Origin: Hufsiella ginkgonis
GTDB lineage: Bacteria; Bacteroidota; Bacteroidia; Sphingobacteriales; Sphingobacteriaceae
Assembly (NCBI RefSeq): GCF_009834915.1
Contig: NZ_WVHS01000002.1
Span: forward strand, 1,178,001 to 1,242,000
DNA: 64,000 nt
Direction: 5' to 3'
Made by a program: the position numbers and the translations under genes. The notes beneath the pieces are model-generated. The model was not told the DNA's origin and did not search any database. It saw only the letters and a program-made list of their open reading frames with translations. Shown here one piece after another: positions 8,801 to 17,915 of the stretch; position 1 is the first letter of the stretch; every line of letters starts with the position of its first letter.

Positions 8801-11800
8801 CCGTTGGAGAACCCGGTTTTATGGTAAACGATGCTACGGGGATCCCTGCAACGCGCACCGCAGTCGCGTTCTCAAGCTTCCAGCCCGTAATCGTTATTAC
8901 CGTGCCTTCCTTACCTGTTTGGGGAATAAAGGAGCCTACGTGCGGTGTATTAAAGGTTAGGCCGCTGGAAGTAGATATACCGCCGGGTGTAACCACGGTT
9001 ACCAGGCTCGATGATGCGCCGGCAACCACTGCGGTGATACTGGTTGATGAATTAACCACGAACGAAGCTGCCTGCACATCGCCAAAACTTACGGCGGTTG
9101 CGCCATCCAGTCCCTCACCGTGGATGGTCACTACATCTCCAGGTGAAACAACATGTGGCGAGAACCCTCCAACGATCGGCGGCATTATGCCCACATACCC
9201 CGCTTTCCTGGCTGTTCCCGCTGGGGTGGTAACGGTAACGTCGCCGCTTGGGGCGAAAGCCGCTACCGCTGTGATACGTGTAGCCGACCGCACGATGAAC
9301 GATGCGGCAGGCGTGGTGCCGAGGTTCACGGCAGTGGCATTCAGGAAGTTGTTCCCAAGAATTTCGACGGTTGTCCCTACTGCCACGGTAGATGGTAAAA
9401 AGGAGGTAATAACCGGTACAGCCACGTTTTCGACGATCGTTAAATTGACGTTACTCCTACCCGGGCCATCCGGGCTGGTAACCAGTACCGGTCCCGTAAC
9501 CGCATTTTGAGGCACGGTAACGGTAATACGCGTATCAGAATTCACGGTAAAGCTGCTTACCGCATTGCCGGCGAAAGCTACGTTGGTTACCCCGGCGAAG
9601 CGTTTCCCGGTAAGCTCGATGGTTTGCCCTACAGCAGCATGGTCCGGGGAGATCGAAGTAACTTCCGGTCCGGGGATAAAGATGAATCCTGGAATGGCGA
9701 AAGTTCCACCATCGGCGGTAAGTACGATGTCGCCACTTGCAGCACCTTCGCCAACTTTAGCAATGACCAGTGAGTCTGTAACCAGCCGCCAACTGGCTGC
9801 CGGCTTGCCTCCTATTACAAGGCTATGGATCTGGATAAAGTGGGTCCCTTTTATAGTCACTTCCTGGTTAACGGCGGCACTTGCCGGGCTGAATGAGGTG
9901 ATGCTTGGGGGATCATAGAAAAAGAATCCGCTGTTCCGGGTAGCGGTACCGGCAGGTGTAACTACTGAAACGGCGCCTGATGCGCCCGCACCCACCACAG
10001 CCGAAATGCTGGTGGCCGAGTTCACGACAAAGGAGCTTGCATGAACCCCGCCAAAGGTTACCGCGGTAGCACCGGTAAAATTGGTGCCGGTAATGGTGAC
10101 CGTGGTGCCGGTTTTTACCGTGTAGGGCGAGAATGAGCTGATCGACGGTCCCCCCAGGAAGGTAAAACCGCTCTGTGTGGCTGTGCCGCCCGGGGTATTA
10201 ACAACGGAAGGCCCTGCAGCGCCCGCACCTATTACCACGTTGATCTTCGTTGGCGAATCAACCGTAAAAGATGAGACCGGCACCCCCCCGAAAGTTACAG
10301 ATGTTGTACCGGTAAAGTTAGTGCCCGTAATAGTGACCGCCGTTCCGGTTGTACCCGATGTTGGCGAAAAAGAAGCAATAGTGGGAGCCGGAATAAAGGT
10401 AAATCCTGCCAGGGCGGCCCTGCCTCCAAGCGCAGTTAGCGAGACTTCGCCGCTGGTACTCGAAGAAGGAACGATAACGGCGATAGAACTGTCGGAAAGT
10501 TTCTCATAGCTGCCCAATACAGAGCTGCCCAAATAAACGGTAGTAAGGCCTATAAAATTCTCCCCGGTGATCACTACTCTATCGCCAGTTTTAGCAGTTG
10601 TAGGGCTGAAAGACGTAATAACGGGCGGGAGCGCGAACTTAAAACCGCCTAAAACGGCGTTTCCTCCTTGCGTGGCCACCTTTACCTCGCCGCTAGCGCC
10701 CTGCCCTACAATGGCCGTAATGCTATTGCCAGATTGGCTGACCACATAGGATGCGGCCGGGATATCTCCAAAAGTGACCCCGGACACTTCTTTAAAATTG
10801 GATCCGTAAATCGTAACCGCTGTTCCTGTTTTAGCAACGGCAGGCGAAAAGGAAGTAATTCCAGGTGTTGGTATAAACCTGAACCCGATCGACGCACTGC
10901 CCCCGGGACTGTTAACCATCGCCAAACCGACGTTAAGACCGGACGACGGGGCCAGCACGGCCGTTATGGTAGTTGGCGATAAAATGGTAAACGAGGAAAC
11001 CTTGGTATCGTAAACCGTTACGCTCGTTACATCATTAAGGTTGGTACCCGTCAAAGTGATTACCGTACCTGCAATTCCCACCGTCGGTGTAACGGAAGTT
11101 AACGCAGGAGCCGGGATATTTATAAAAGTAAAGCCGCCTGCGCTTGTGGTTCCTCCCAATGTAGTTACCGAAACGTCGCCGCTTGCCCCGTTTCCAATAG
11201 TCGCGGTGATGCCTGCCGCCGAGTCGACCTTGAATGAAGCGGCATTCATATTGCCGAATTTTACTGATTTGACATTCGTGAAGTCTTTCCCTTTGATAAC
11301 TACCGTGCCGCCCGCTTTAGCGGATCCGGGCGTAAACGAGGTAATTGAAGGCGGAAGGTAAAAATTAAAGCCGGCTTTGGTGGCTATACCCTGATCTGTA
11401 ACGACCTTCACCTCGCCGCTAAGTACTTTGCCGAGCACGATCCTGATCTCGAAACTATTGAACACGCTGACCACGTCAACCGGGACTCCGCCTATACTGA
11501 CACTCCTTACGTTGTCAAAATTTGCCCCGTAAATAATTATGGCATCTCCCTCCTTGCCGCTTGACGGAGCGACTGAACTTATATAAGTACGTTGGACGAT
11601 AGCAGGTCCCTCAAAAGTCGCCGTACCATTAGCCGCGGTTATTACCAATGTTCCATAAACATAGGAGCCCAGCTTAGCGGTTATACTGGTTGGTGAATTA
11701 ACCGTAAAAGATTCCACGCCTCCGCTGGTAAGCTGCACCGAGGTAATGCCTGTAAAATTCTTACCGGTGATCTCCATCGTATCACCCGGACCTACGGTCG

Positions 11801-14800
11801 AAGGCGTAATAGCCGTTATTTCCGGCCCCGGGATAAAAGTAAAACCGGGCAGTCTTACCGTTCCGCCGAAGCCGATGACGGTGATGTCGCCACTCTGTGA
11901 ACCGTATGCAGGTCTTGCTACCAGGAGGGTCGGCGATCTTAGCGACCAGCTAGCTGCAGGTTTTCCGCCGAACAAAACGCTCTTGATCCCGGCCAGGTTG
12001 GTACCTGTGATCAGTACGTCCTGGCTCATGCCGGAAGCCGAGGGTGAAAATGAGGCTATAGTGGGCTTCACATAGTAGGTTAATGAACCGTAAGTGGCCG
12101 TCCCGCCGGGCGTAATCACTTCTACAGCTCCGGAGGCTCCGGTCCCGGCAATGGCAGTGATTTCGTAGTTCGTCCCCACGACAAAGGAAGCAGCCGGAAC
12201 ACCTCCGAATTTTACCTGGCTTACGTTCTTAAACTGGCTACCTGAAATAACGACCGCGTCACCAGACCCGAAATCTTTGGGAGATGCATAGGATATCTGC
12301 GGGATTGAGAGAGAAGTAAACCCCGCCTTGCCCGCTTTTCCTGCCGGCGTGGTCACCTCGATACTGCCCGAAGTACCGGTTGTCATCACTGCGGTGATGG
12401 AGTTGGAAGAATTCACAAGGAACGAACCTGCAACCCCGCCGAAAGTAACAGCAGTGGTTCCTGTAAGATTAGTGCCGGTGATGGTAACCGGTGTACCAAT
12501 CTCTGCGGATGAGGGCGTAAATGATACGATGGTAGGCGCGGCAGCCACCGGGTTGATCACCGTAATGGTGACGGTCACCACGTTCGATTCCACCCCGTCT
12601 GCCGTCCTCAACACATAACTAAAGGCATCCTGCCCCAGGTAGCCCGCTACAGGTGTATAAGTAACGGTATTGTTGGCATTCACCACCACGGTCCCGTGTG
12701 TTGTTTCGCTCTTCTTAACCACCGTGGTGCCCAACGTATAAAGATCGTTTATAGTAACGGGGATAACCACCGGTTGCGTCATCAAGGTTTCTACGATGTC
12801 CCTGGTCGAGCTTGGTTTTACTTGAACGGTGACGGTTATCGGCGCCGACCTTAAGGCATCGAGGTTTGACAGGGTATAAGTAAATTTATCCAGCCCGGTA
12901 TATGGGTCAACGCTGTTGTAAGCAAGTTTATAAGTAATAACGCCGTCCGTTCCAACGGTCGCGGTGCCATGTTCAGGGAAAGTTGACAAGGACACCACCG
13001 TTCCTGTTTTACCTTCGTCATTTAGCTTAACCTGGATATCGGTAGAGGAGTTGGCAATAACCGAAGCAACATCCGCCGTACCGGAAGGAATTACACTTAC
13101 CGTTACGCTGATCGGCGCAGACTCGCTGCCATCTGCCGTTTTCAGCAAATAGCTAAACGTATCTTTTCCGTGGAACGCGGCCGCCGGGATATAGGTGATG
13201 GTATTATCCGCATTAACCGTAGCCGTTCCGTTTACCGGGCTGGTAGTTTTCACCACCGTGGTACCAAATGTATCAGGGTCATTCGTTTTTACCGCGATGT
13301 TCACAGGGGTGCTCATCACGGTAGATACCGCATCGGGTGTGCCCCGCGGTCTTACGTATATCGTTACATTCGTATTTGCACTGGAACTTGATGCGTTGTT
13401 TAACACATATTTGAAGCTGTCGGCGCCGTAAAAACCGGCAACCGGCGTGTAAGTCACCGTACCATCGCCGTTTATTATTGCCGAACCATGCATGGGCGCC
13501 GTTGCGAGCAGCACGGTTGTGCCGCCTTTACTTACATCGTTATCTTTAACCGCAATTTTTACAGCAGCCTCCCTATCGGTGAAAACTACATCCGCCTCGG
13601 TCAGCAGGGCGATATTCAACGCCACCGCGATGGGTTCAGAGTCCACGTTATCTTCATCGCGTAGTATATAGAAAAAGCTGTCGCCGGCGGTGGAGCTTGC
13701 TGCGGGGGTATAAGTTATCGTACCATTTGGGTTTACAACCACCGATCCGTGTGAGGGCGAAGTGGAGATCACCACGGTACAACCTACGGCGCCCGCGTCA
13801 TTGTTTTTTACGGCCAATACAGCCGGTGTGTTCACCCCCGTAGTAAACGTGTCGCTTGTACCTGCAGGTTTAACATTTATGAAAACAGTAACCAGGTCAG
13901 ACTCTAGCTCATTCTTCGTAATATAATACTTAAAAGAATCTTTCCCGTGGAAACCAGTTACCGGCCGGTAGGTTACCGCCGCGTTTGAAACTGCCGCCGT
14001 ACCATGGGAAGGGTCTACTTTGATGGTGATGGGTGAGCCTGCACCATCGGGGTCGTTCGCCAGCACGTTCAGCGAAGTAGCAGTGTTCATCGGTACCGAC
14101 ACCTGGTCATCCGTGCCGGCAGGACTTAGTATAACGCCCACGTAAATGGTATTAGACCGCACGCCTTCCAGTTCAAGCTGGTAAGTAAAGACGTCATGCC
14201 CTACTGAAACTTCCGCAGGTGTGTAAGTGACCGTATTATCTGCGTTCACCACCGCCGTTCCCTTTGTCGGGTTGCTGGTCAGGATCACAGACGTTCCATT
14301 TTTTGACTCGTCATTATTCTTTACAGCGATCTTCACTGGCTTAAGCCCGGTAGTTGTCACCTGGTAGTCGTTAGTTCCCGCAGGTTTTTTAATTAACTTC
14401 ACCACTATTGGCAGTGATTCCAACCCGTCTGTGGTTACCAATGCGTACGTAAAAGTATCCGTCCCGGTAAAACCGGTGTTAGGCCGGTAGGTAATCGTAT
14501 TAGTTACCGCATCTGCCAGGACGATGGTTCCCGACGTTGGCGGGGCAACGATTTTCACCGAGGTACCAACCGTATTCAGGTCGTTGTCTTTTACGCGGAT
14601 CGCCACGTCTGTATTCAATGAGAAGCCAGCCACGTCTGGTGTTCCCAGGGGACGTACGCCTATGGTCACCAGGATAGGCTCGGAAGCTACGTTGTCAACC
14701 GTGGTGAGCAGTTTATAATGAAAAGTATCGTACCCGCAAAAGTCATTAAAAGGAGCATAAGTGAATTCGCGTGTAGCGTTGTCGATTACCAGCGAGCCGT

Positions 14801-15284
14801 GAAGCGGCTGGTCATCAGCAAAAACAGACGTCCCGGTCTTACTCACATCATTGGTAATCACCGGGAAAACGAAAGATGTATTGTACGGGGTAAACACGGC
14901 ATCCGGGCTGCCTGCCGGTCTCACCGCCACCCGTACATCGATGCTTGCGGAAAGCACACCGGCGGAAGACCTGAGCTTGTATTCAAACCTGTCCTGCCCG
15001 TAAAACCCGGTTGCCGGCTGGTAGGTCACCGTGCCATTCGCGTTATAAGTTACGGTACCATGAGACGGATTTGCCGAAGCGACCACCGTAGTCCCTGTTT
15101 TACCGGCATCATTGTCCTTCACCGGGAGGATGGCCGGGAGGTTCATCGGAACCAGGTAATTATCAGACGAACCGGAAGGCGTTTGTGCAAGGCCCCGCTG
15201 CGAAAGCAGGGTGAGCACAAACACTAGGAAGTATCTGTACGGTCGCAACTTGCCCGTAAGCGAAATAAAAGATTTTGAGAGCAT
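5862..15284 (-). CDS. Giant secreted adhesin-like protein, cadherin-like and IPT/TIG repeats, T9SS C-terminal domain
   Basis: A single 3140-residue frame. The Sec signal peptide ends near GLAQ (residue 34). Ten cadherin-like (Big_9-type) units of about 87 residues follow to roughly residue 905, each ending in a (V/I)xVxPxG(T/S)xD linker and containing PxHGT..NxDxTxTYTP and FxGxDxFxYxL. Next come about 24 IPT/TIG units of about 80 residues (PxITSFSPxxAxxGxxVTITGTNF...VTFGG.PAASF.V.S...ITAV...GASG.V.V.TP.GTA), then an Ig-like segment near 2840-2905. The protein ends in a type A T9SS sorting domain beginning LYPNPVEK and finishing SMSFKIIKK. The protein is therefore predicted to cross the outer membrane by T9SS and to act outside the cell, most likely in adhesion, gliding or biofilm. 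No enzymatic domain was found. The nearly identical 240-bp DNA units invite recombination. Confidence 0.9.
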   Translation of the reverse strand: MLSKSFISLTGKLRPYRYFLVFVLTLLSQRGLAQTPSGSSDNYLVPMNLPAILPVKDNDAGKTGTTVVASANPSHGTVTYNANGTVTYQPATGFYGQDRFEYKLRSSAGVLSASIDVRVAVRPAGSPDAVFTPYNTSFVFPVITNDVSKTGTSVFADDQPLHGSLVIDNATREFTYAPFNDFCGYDTFHYKLLTTVDNVASEPILVTIGVRPLGTPDVAGFSLNTDVAIRVKDNDLNTVGTSVKIVAPPTSGTIVLADAVTNTITYRPNTGFTGTDTFTYALVTTDGLESLPIVVKLIKKPAGTNDYQVTTTGLKPVKIAVKNNDESKNGTSVILTSNPTKGTAVVNADNTVTYTPAEVSVGHDVFTYQLELEGVRSNTIYVGVILSPAGTDDQVSVPMNTATSLNVLANDPDGAGSPITIKVDPSHGTAAVSNAAVTYRPVTGFHGKDSFKYYITKNELESDLVTVFINVKPAGTSDTFTTGVNTPAVLAVKNNDAGAVGCTVVISTSPSHGSVVVNPNGTITYTPAASSTAGDSFFYILRDEDNVDSEPIAVALNIALLTEADVVFTDREAAVKIAVKDNDVSKGGTTVLLATAPMHGSAIINGDGTVTYTPVAGFYGADSFKYVLNNASSSSANTNVTIYVRPRGTPDAVSTVMSTPVNIAVKTNDPDTFGTTVVKTTSPVNGTATVNADNTITYIPAAAFHGKDTFSYLLKTADGSESAPISVTVSVIPSGTADVASVIANSSTDIQVKLNDEGKTGTVVSLSTFPEHGTATVGTDGVITYKLAYNSVDPYTGLDKFTYTLSNLDALRSAPITVTVQVKPSSTRDIVETLMTQPVVIPVTINDLYTLGTTVVKKSETTHGTVVVNANNTVTYTPVAGYLGQDAFSYVLRTADGVESNVVTVTITVINPVAAAPTIVSFTPSSAEIGTPVTITGTNLTGTTAVTFGGVAGSFLVNSSNSITAVMTTGTSGSIEVTTPAGKAGKAGFTSLSIPQISYASPKDFGSGDAVVISGSQFKNVSQVKFGGVPAASFVVGTNYEITAIAGTGASGAVEVITPGGTATYGSLTYYVKPTIASFSPSASGMSQDVLITGTNLAGIKSVLFGGKPAASWSLRSPTLLVARPAYGSQSGDITVIGFGGTVRLPGFTFIPGPEITAITPSTVGPGDTMEITGKNFTGITSVQLTSGGVESFTVNSPTSITAKLGSYVYGTLVITAANGTATFEGPAIVQRTYISSVAPSSGKEGDAIIIYGANFDNVRSVSIGGVPVDVVSVFNSFEIRIVLGKVLSGEVKVVTDQGIATKAGFNFYLPPSITSFTPGSAKAGGTVVIKGKDFTNVKSVKFGNMNAASFKVDSAAGITATIGNGASGDVSVTTLGGTTSAGGFTFINIPAPALTSVTPTVGIAGTVITLTGTNLNDVTSVTVYDTKVSSFTILSPTTITAVLAPSSGLNVGLAMVNSPGGSASIGFRFIPTPGITSFSPAVAKTGTAVTIYGSNFKEVSGVTFGDIPAASYVVSQSGNSITAIVGQGASGEVKVATQGGNAVLGGFKFALPPVITSFSPTTAKTGDRVVITGENFIGLTTVYLGSSVLGSYEKLSDSSIAVIVPSSSTSGEVSLTALGGRAALAGFTFIPAPTIASFSPTSGTTGTAVTITGTNFTGTTSVTFGGVPVSSFTVDSPTKINVVIGAGAAGPSVVNTPGGTATQSGFTFLGGPSISSFSPYTVKTGTTVTITGTNFTGATAVTFGGVHASSFVVNSATSISAVVGAGASGAVSVVTPAGTATRNSGFFFYDPPSITSFSPASAAVNQEVTIKGTHFIQIHSLVIGGKPAASWRLVTDSLVIAKVGEGAASGDIVLTADGGTFAIPGFIFIPGPEVTSISPDHAAVGQTIELTGKRFAGVTNVAFAGNAVSSFTVNSDTRITVTVPQNAVTGPVLVTSPDGPGRSNVNLTIVENVAVPVITSFLPSTVAVGTTVEILGNNFLNATAVNLGTTPAASFIVRSATRITAVAAFAPSGDVTVTTPAGTARKAGYVGIMPPIVGGFSPHVVSPGDVVTIHGEGLDGATAVSFGDVQAASFVVNSSTSITAVVAGASSSLVTVVTPGGISTSSGLTFNTPHVGSFIPQTGKEGTVITITGWKLENATAVRVAGIPVASFTIKPGSPTEIVAVLANGVGDGSTNVSVTVPEGVLVQSGFVFIHKPVITSFAPLTAKAGDVVTLTGYNFTDAASVSFGNTPAASFTVNSPQSITAVISNGASGDIAVTAAGGTASFPGFTFGFEPAITSFLPTVAKAGTAVTITGTNFTGANAVSFGGVAAASFVVNSSTSITAVAGTGASGQVKVVTPLGTAAAEGFEFAPIPVITSFSPASAGRGTEITITGTGLGSTTAVAIGGVAATSFTINSPTSVSAIVPVTASGPVSITTVGGTATKTGFSFIPPPELSSFTPEKAKAGTTITIYGFGFTNATAVSFGGIPAASFTVKSTAEITAVVGTGESGEISVTARGGTVTKAGFTFIAPPVITSFTPATAKSGDAVTITGDNFTNASMVTFGNVNAASFIVNSPKSITAIVRNGASGEIAVTTEGGKSVSPGFTYIPPPVITGFAPLSARSGVPVTITGTGFSDVTSVTFGGTPAASFVVNSATSITAVTANGSSGVIQVSGANGTAALSGFTFVPPPAISSFAPSSAKAGATVTITGTNLTGVTAVRFGGVAATSFVVSSPFSILAVVAAGASGDVSIVGPGGSASTPGFTYLPPPVVTSFTPSVAKTGSVVTITGTNLDSATSVRFSNVAAASFTVNSTGSISALVGEGASGEVTVVTPTGTAQLTGFTFMPVPAIAAGQTTFATGGDVTLRVAPVAGLTIQWARDGADINGATDAAYVATQAGSYTVSLVAGNLRTTSAAVALRKIFTLPASNFRLLVTGETCRTSDNGSVKLTAAASYNYTATLVGPNKRITLPFTTTLTFGDLAAGAYTLEVTVEGQPDYKQLFQVTVTEPKDLALIASVNADDKKVILKMAGGAIYYVQLNGESYSTADPELTLPLVNGVNQLTVSTDKDCQGAVTKMITLESKPVLYPNPVEKILTIADSHFTKVYAEVRTLDGKLVISGTYISEFGVIEMDLGQVQTGVYLLKLVSDNKSMSFKIIKK

Positions 15285-15356
15285 TTACAGGATTCTAAAA
15301 TCCCGTAAAGGTACACAAAAAAACGGATGTGAAGATTGATTTATTTGATATTGAGC

Positions 15357-15448
15357 AGGTTGTACGTTTGACGTCAGCCGTTTAGACGCCGTCGCCTGAC
15401 CGGCTCATAACAACGGAACAGGGACCTACCACGTCAAACGTACAACCT
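15357..15448. repeat. Perfect 18-bp inverted repeat with 56-nt interior
   Basis: AGGTTGTACGTTTGACGT at 15357-15374 is perfectly complementary to ACGTCAAACGTACAACCT at 15431-15448. The interior has a smaller AGCCG/CGGCT stem and GACGCCGTC. It lies between the stop of the 15452-16297 gene (3 bp away) and the start of the giant adhesin gene (72 bp away), both minus strand. It could be a terminator-like stem after the upstream gene, an operator, or a repeat element. A related GACGTTTGACGT string occurs at 40216-40227. Confidence 0.75.
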
Positions 15449-15451
15449 AAA

Positions 15452-16297
15452 CTACTTTGCCACCACCAGGTACTTTCCCCAAAAATCTGTCGGTGAGAAC
15501 ATCGCCTGGAAATCGCCGCCGCCGCCATTGGTGCTCACGATGGAAATTGATCCTCCGGATGACGGAGCGCCGAGGTTGATACCATTTAGCCTGAGGTTGA
15601 AAAGAAACTCTTTCGGGTTCCTGATATTAATAGCGAGGTATTTAAGCGGAATAGCAAGCTCGTAAGTATAGAGACCGCTTTCCTCGTAAGTGCAACGCGT
15701 TTTTATGCCTTCCTCGTTGTAAATTGAAAGCAACGTATCTTTGATTGCAGGGATCCCCAATACCTGTACGTCTTTAAATTTATCAATCTTTTTGTTGGTG
15801 TTTACAAACATGATCGAATCCTTTCGTTTTTTTAGCGCCGCCGCGTTCATACCTGGCCCTGCCGACATGCCGCCGCCTACCACCGTGAGCGGCGCCCCGC
15901 TCCTGCCGCCTGCAACTGCGGTTTCGGCCACGGGCTTTGGCGGCGCAATTACAGGAAAGGTAACCGACACGGCATCTTTCTCTTTTTTCTTGCCCTCCGT
16001 GTTAATAGAGAACGTAATCCCGCCTCCGGTGATCTTAGAAATAACATTGCCGACAGTTGATTGCACTACCAGGTACAGGGTACTGTCGTCGTTAGCCACC
16101 GTGTAGGCAACTTCCGTATTCTTGTTAAAAGCCTGCAGCGTTCCCCATTCCGATGCCTTGCCGTCGATCTTAACGGCTTGCGGGGCGCGTATACCCACCT
16201 CCTGGTTGTCGGGTAATTTTTGCGCGGATGCAGGTGATAAAAAGGCCGTAAACAGGATACCGGCCATGATAAAGCTGAAGCTGTTCTTTTTTTCCAT
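15452..16297 (-). CDS. Secreted protein with a CBM9/DOMON-like fold, function unknown
   Basis: 281 residues with a signal peptide (hydrophobic stretch at about 8-24, cleavage after PASAQ). The segment VKIDGKASEWG near residue 42 followed by YTVANDDSTLYLVV is the signature of carbohydrate-binding family 9-like domains found in many secreted Bacteroidetes proteins. The C-terminal half continues the beta-sandwich (YTYELAIPLKYL, EFLFNLRLNG). A Gly/Ala/Pro-rich insert sits around 115-150. Its ligand is unknown. It is divergent from the M28 peptidase and lies upstream of the giant adhesin on the same strand. Confidence 0.6.
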   Translation of the reverse strand: MEKKNSFSFIMAGILFTAFLSPASAQKLPDNQEVGIRAPQAVKIDGKASEWGTLQAFNKNTEVAYTVANDDSTLYLVVQSTVGNVISKITGGGITFSINTEGKKKEKDAVSVTFPVIAPPKPVAETAVAGGRSGAPLTVVGGGMSAGPGMNAAALKKRKDSIMFVNTNKKIDKFKDVQVLGIPAIKDTLLSIYNEEGIKTRCTYEESGLYTYELAIPLKYLAINIRNPKEFLFNLRLNGINLGAPSSGGSISIVSTNGGGGDFQAMFSPTDFWGKYLVVAK

Positions 16298-16383
16298 CTT
16301 GATTATTATGAATATTTCGTAAAACTACGAATTATTCGTAAAAAGAGATACGGTAACAAGATTTTTATAATTTAGTGACCGGT

Positions 16384-16473
16384 GGTCAGTCATCAGTTGC
16401 CAGTTCCGGCATGACGCCCGCAGGAACTGATAGCTGATTACTGACAACTGATTACTGACAACTGATTACTGAC
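16384..16473. repeat. Intergenic palindromic repeat (family member A)
   Basis: GGTCAGTCATCAGTTGCCAG (continuing to TTCC, 16384-16407) pairs imperfectly with 16423-16446, leaving the 15-nt loop GGCATGACGCCCGCA. The right side continues as tandem ACTGATTACTGACA units to about 16473. It ends 7 bp before the GTG of the M28 peptidase. Related elements lie at 23471-23552, 37304-37383 and 47977-48023. Confidence 0.7.
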
Positions 16474-16480
16474 GCCCCCC

Positions 16481-17626
16481 GTGAAACTCAAACTTACCCT
16501 CCTCCTGCTTTTTTCCGCGAACGCGTTATTCGCCCAGGATTCGCTCTTTGCGCGCGGCATCGTGGATACGCTTACCTCCAGGTACTTCTGGGGACGCGGT
16601 TATACCAACGATGGAATGGGCAAGGCCGCCAGGTTTATCGGCGCACAGTTCCTGGCTTTCGGGCTTAAGCCCGTTAACGGTAAAAGCTACCTGCAGGAGT
16701 TCGGTTACGATGTGAACACGTTTCCGGGGCGAATGGAGGTAACCGTCAATGGCGCCGTCCTGGAACCCGGGCGCGATTTTATCGTCAGCCCGGAAAGCCG
16801 CGGCATTAAGGCGACGGGCACCCTGGTACGAAAGGACAGCCTAAACTTCTCCGACCCGGCCAACCGGATCCTGGTGACGCTGGAAGATAAGCTCACCTGG
16901 TCTGTAGCACAGGAAGCGGCGGACTACACCGTTATTAAGATCGATAAGAAATCGATCCAGGGGCCGCCGGTCACCGTCAGCGTAAATATCGGGAACGAAG
17001 TGGTCCGTAACTTCCGGGCGGCCAACATTGCGGCCGTGGTGAGGGGAACGGCGGTACCCGATTCCTTTATCGTATTCACCGGCCATTACGATCACCTGGG
17101 CGGTATGGGTGCCAAAACCTGGTTTCCCGGCGCTAACGATAATGCGAGCGGTATAAGCATGCTGCTAAGTTTAGCGAAATTCTATGCCGCCCATCCGCAA
17201 CGCTATTCGGTTCTCTTTATCTGTTTTGCGGGCGAAGAAGCGGGTATCCTGGGGTCAAAACATTTCACCGAAAAACCGCTGGTCCCGTTAAATAACATCC
17301 GTTTCCTGGTAAATATGGACATCACCGGTACCGGCGAAGAAGGGATCACGGTAGTAAATGCCACGGTTTACCCGGAGGAGTTCAATTTGATCAGGCAGCT
17401 GAACGGGCAGGGACGTTACTTACCAAAAGTGGTTTCCCGCGGTAAAGCGGCCAACAGCGACCATTACTTTTTTACGGAGAAAGGCGTGCCGGCATTTTTT
17501 ATCTACACGATGGGCGGGATTAAAGCCTATCACGACGTGTTCGACATCAGTAAAACACTACCCTTAAATAAATATAACGACCTTTTCAGGCTACTCACTC
17601 AATTTGCTTCTCTGCTGCAGAAGTAG
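16481..17626 (+). CDS. Secreted M28 family metallopeptidase
   Basis: 381 residues starting at GTG, with a signal peptide (KLTLLLLFSANALFAQ). The di-zinc M28 ligand set is visible: GHYDHLGG near residues 204-211, NDNASG near 218, AGEEAGILGS near 250 (general base and metal-binding Glu), NMDITG near 280 and SDHYFF near 330. Such enzymes are aminopeptidases or carboxypeptidases acting in the periplasm or outside the cell. The GTG is the best start because it is followed directly by the signal peptide; the palindromic repeat occupies the region just upstream, leaving little room for a normal leader. Confidence 0.88.
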   Translation: MKLKLTLLLLFSANALFAQDSLFARGIVDTLTSRYFWGRGYTNDGMGKAARFIGAQFLAFGLKPVNGKSYLQEFGYDVNTFPGRMEVTVNGAVLEPGRDFIVSPESRGIKATGTLVRKDSLNFSDPANRILVTLEDKLTWSVAQEAADYTVIKIDKKSIQGPPVTVSVNIGNEVVRNFRAANIAAVVRGTAVPDSFIVFTGHYDHLGGMGAKTWFPGANDNASGISMLLSLAKFYAAHPQRYSVLFICFAGEEAGILGSKHFTEKPLVPLNNIRFLVNMDITGTGEEGITVVNATVYPEEFNLIRQLNGQGRYLPKVVSRGKAANSDHYFFTEKGVPAFFIYTMGGIKAYHDVFDISKTLPLNKYNDLFRLLTQFASLLQK

Positions 17627-17672
17627 CCCGCATAACTGTTTGCACCAAAACGTTCCGTGAGCGACTTATCAG

Positions 17673-17915
17673 TTAATTTGCGATAACGCCCACCGCTTTA
17701 AATCGTGCGAATACACTGACCGTGTGCGGCGCGTCTTTCAGTTCATGGGTGAGGTCCTGTCCTGCCCAGTGTTCATAATGCTTTCCGTTACGCCATAAGC
17801 GGCTTTCGGTAACGTCGTAGATCACACCCTGGTAAGCCACCCAGACCTGGGGTTTGTCCTGCCCGTTGCGCAGCGCGAGCTGTGAGCGGGTATAATGCGG
17901 GAGGTGGTCGGTCAT
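17673..17915 (-). CDS. Cytochrome b5-like heme-binding protein
   Basis: An 80-residue single-domain protein with the cytochrome b5 pattern: YTRSQLALRNGQ, then VWVAYQGVIYDVTES, then YEHWAGQDLTHELKDAPH. His residues in HWAG and APH could be heme ligands, although the classic HPGG is not present. There is no signal peptide. Its ATG overlaps the TGA of the lycopene cyclase gene by four bases, so it is the last gene of the carotenoid operon and may give electrons to a membrane enzyme such as a carotenoid oxygenase. That partnership is inferred from context only. Confidence 0.8.
   Translation of the reverse strand: MTDHLPHYTRSQLALRNGQDKPQVWVAYQGVIYDVTESRLWRNGKHYEHWAGQDLTHELKDAPHTVSVFARFKAVGVIAN

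Noticed and set aside
6715-13431. Many plus-strand frames of 60-280 codons, including 8659-9510
   Set aside because: All are antisense to the repeated giant adhesin gene; their Val/Pro/Thr-rich translations are mirror images of its repeats.
5862-15284. Regular repeats that could suggest a CRISPR array
   Set aside because: Units are about 240-260 bp, translate as protein domains and have no short identical repeats with unique spacers.
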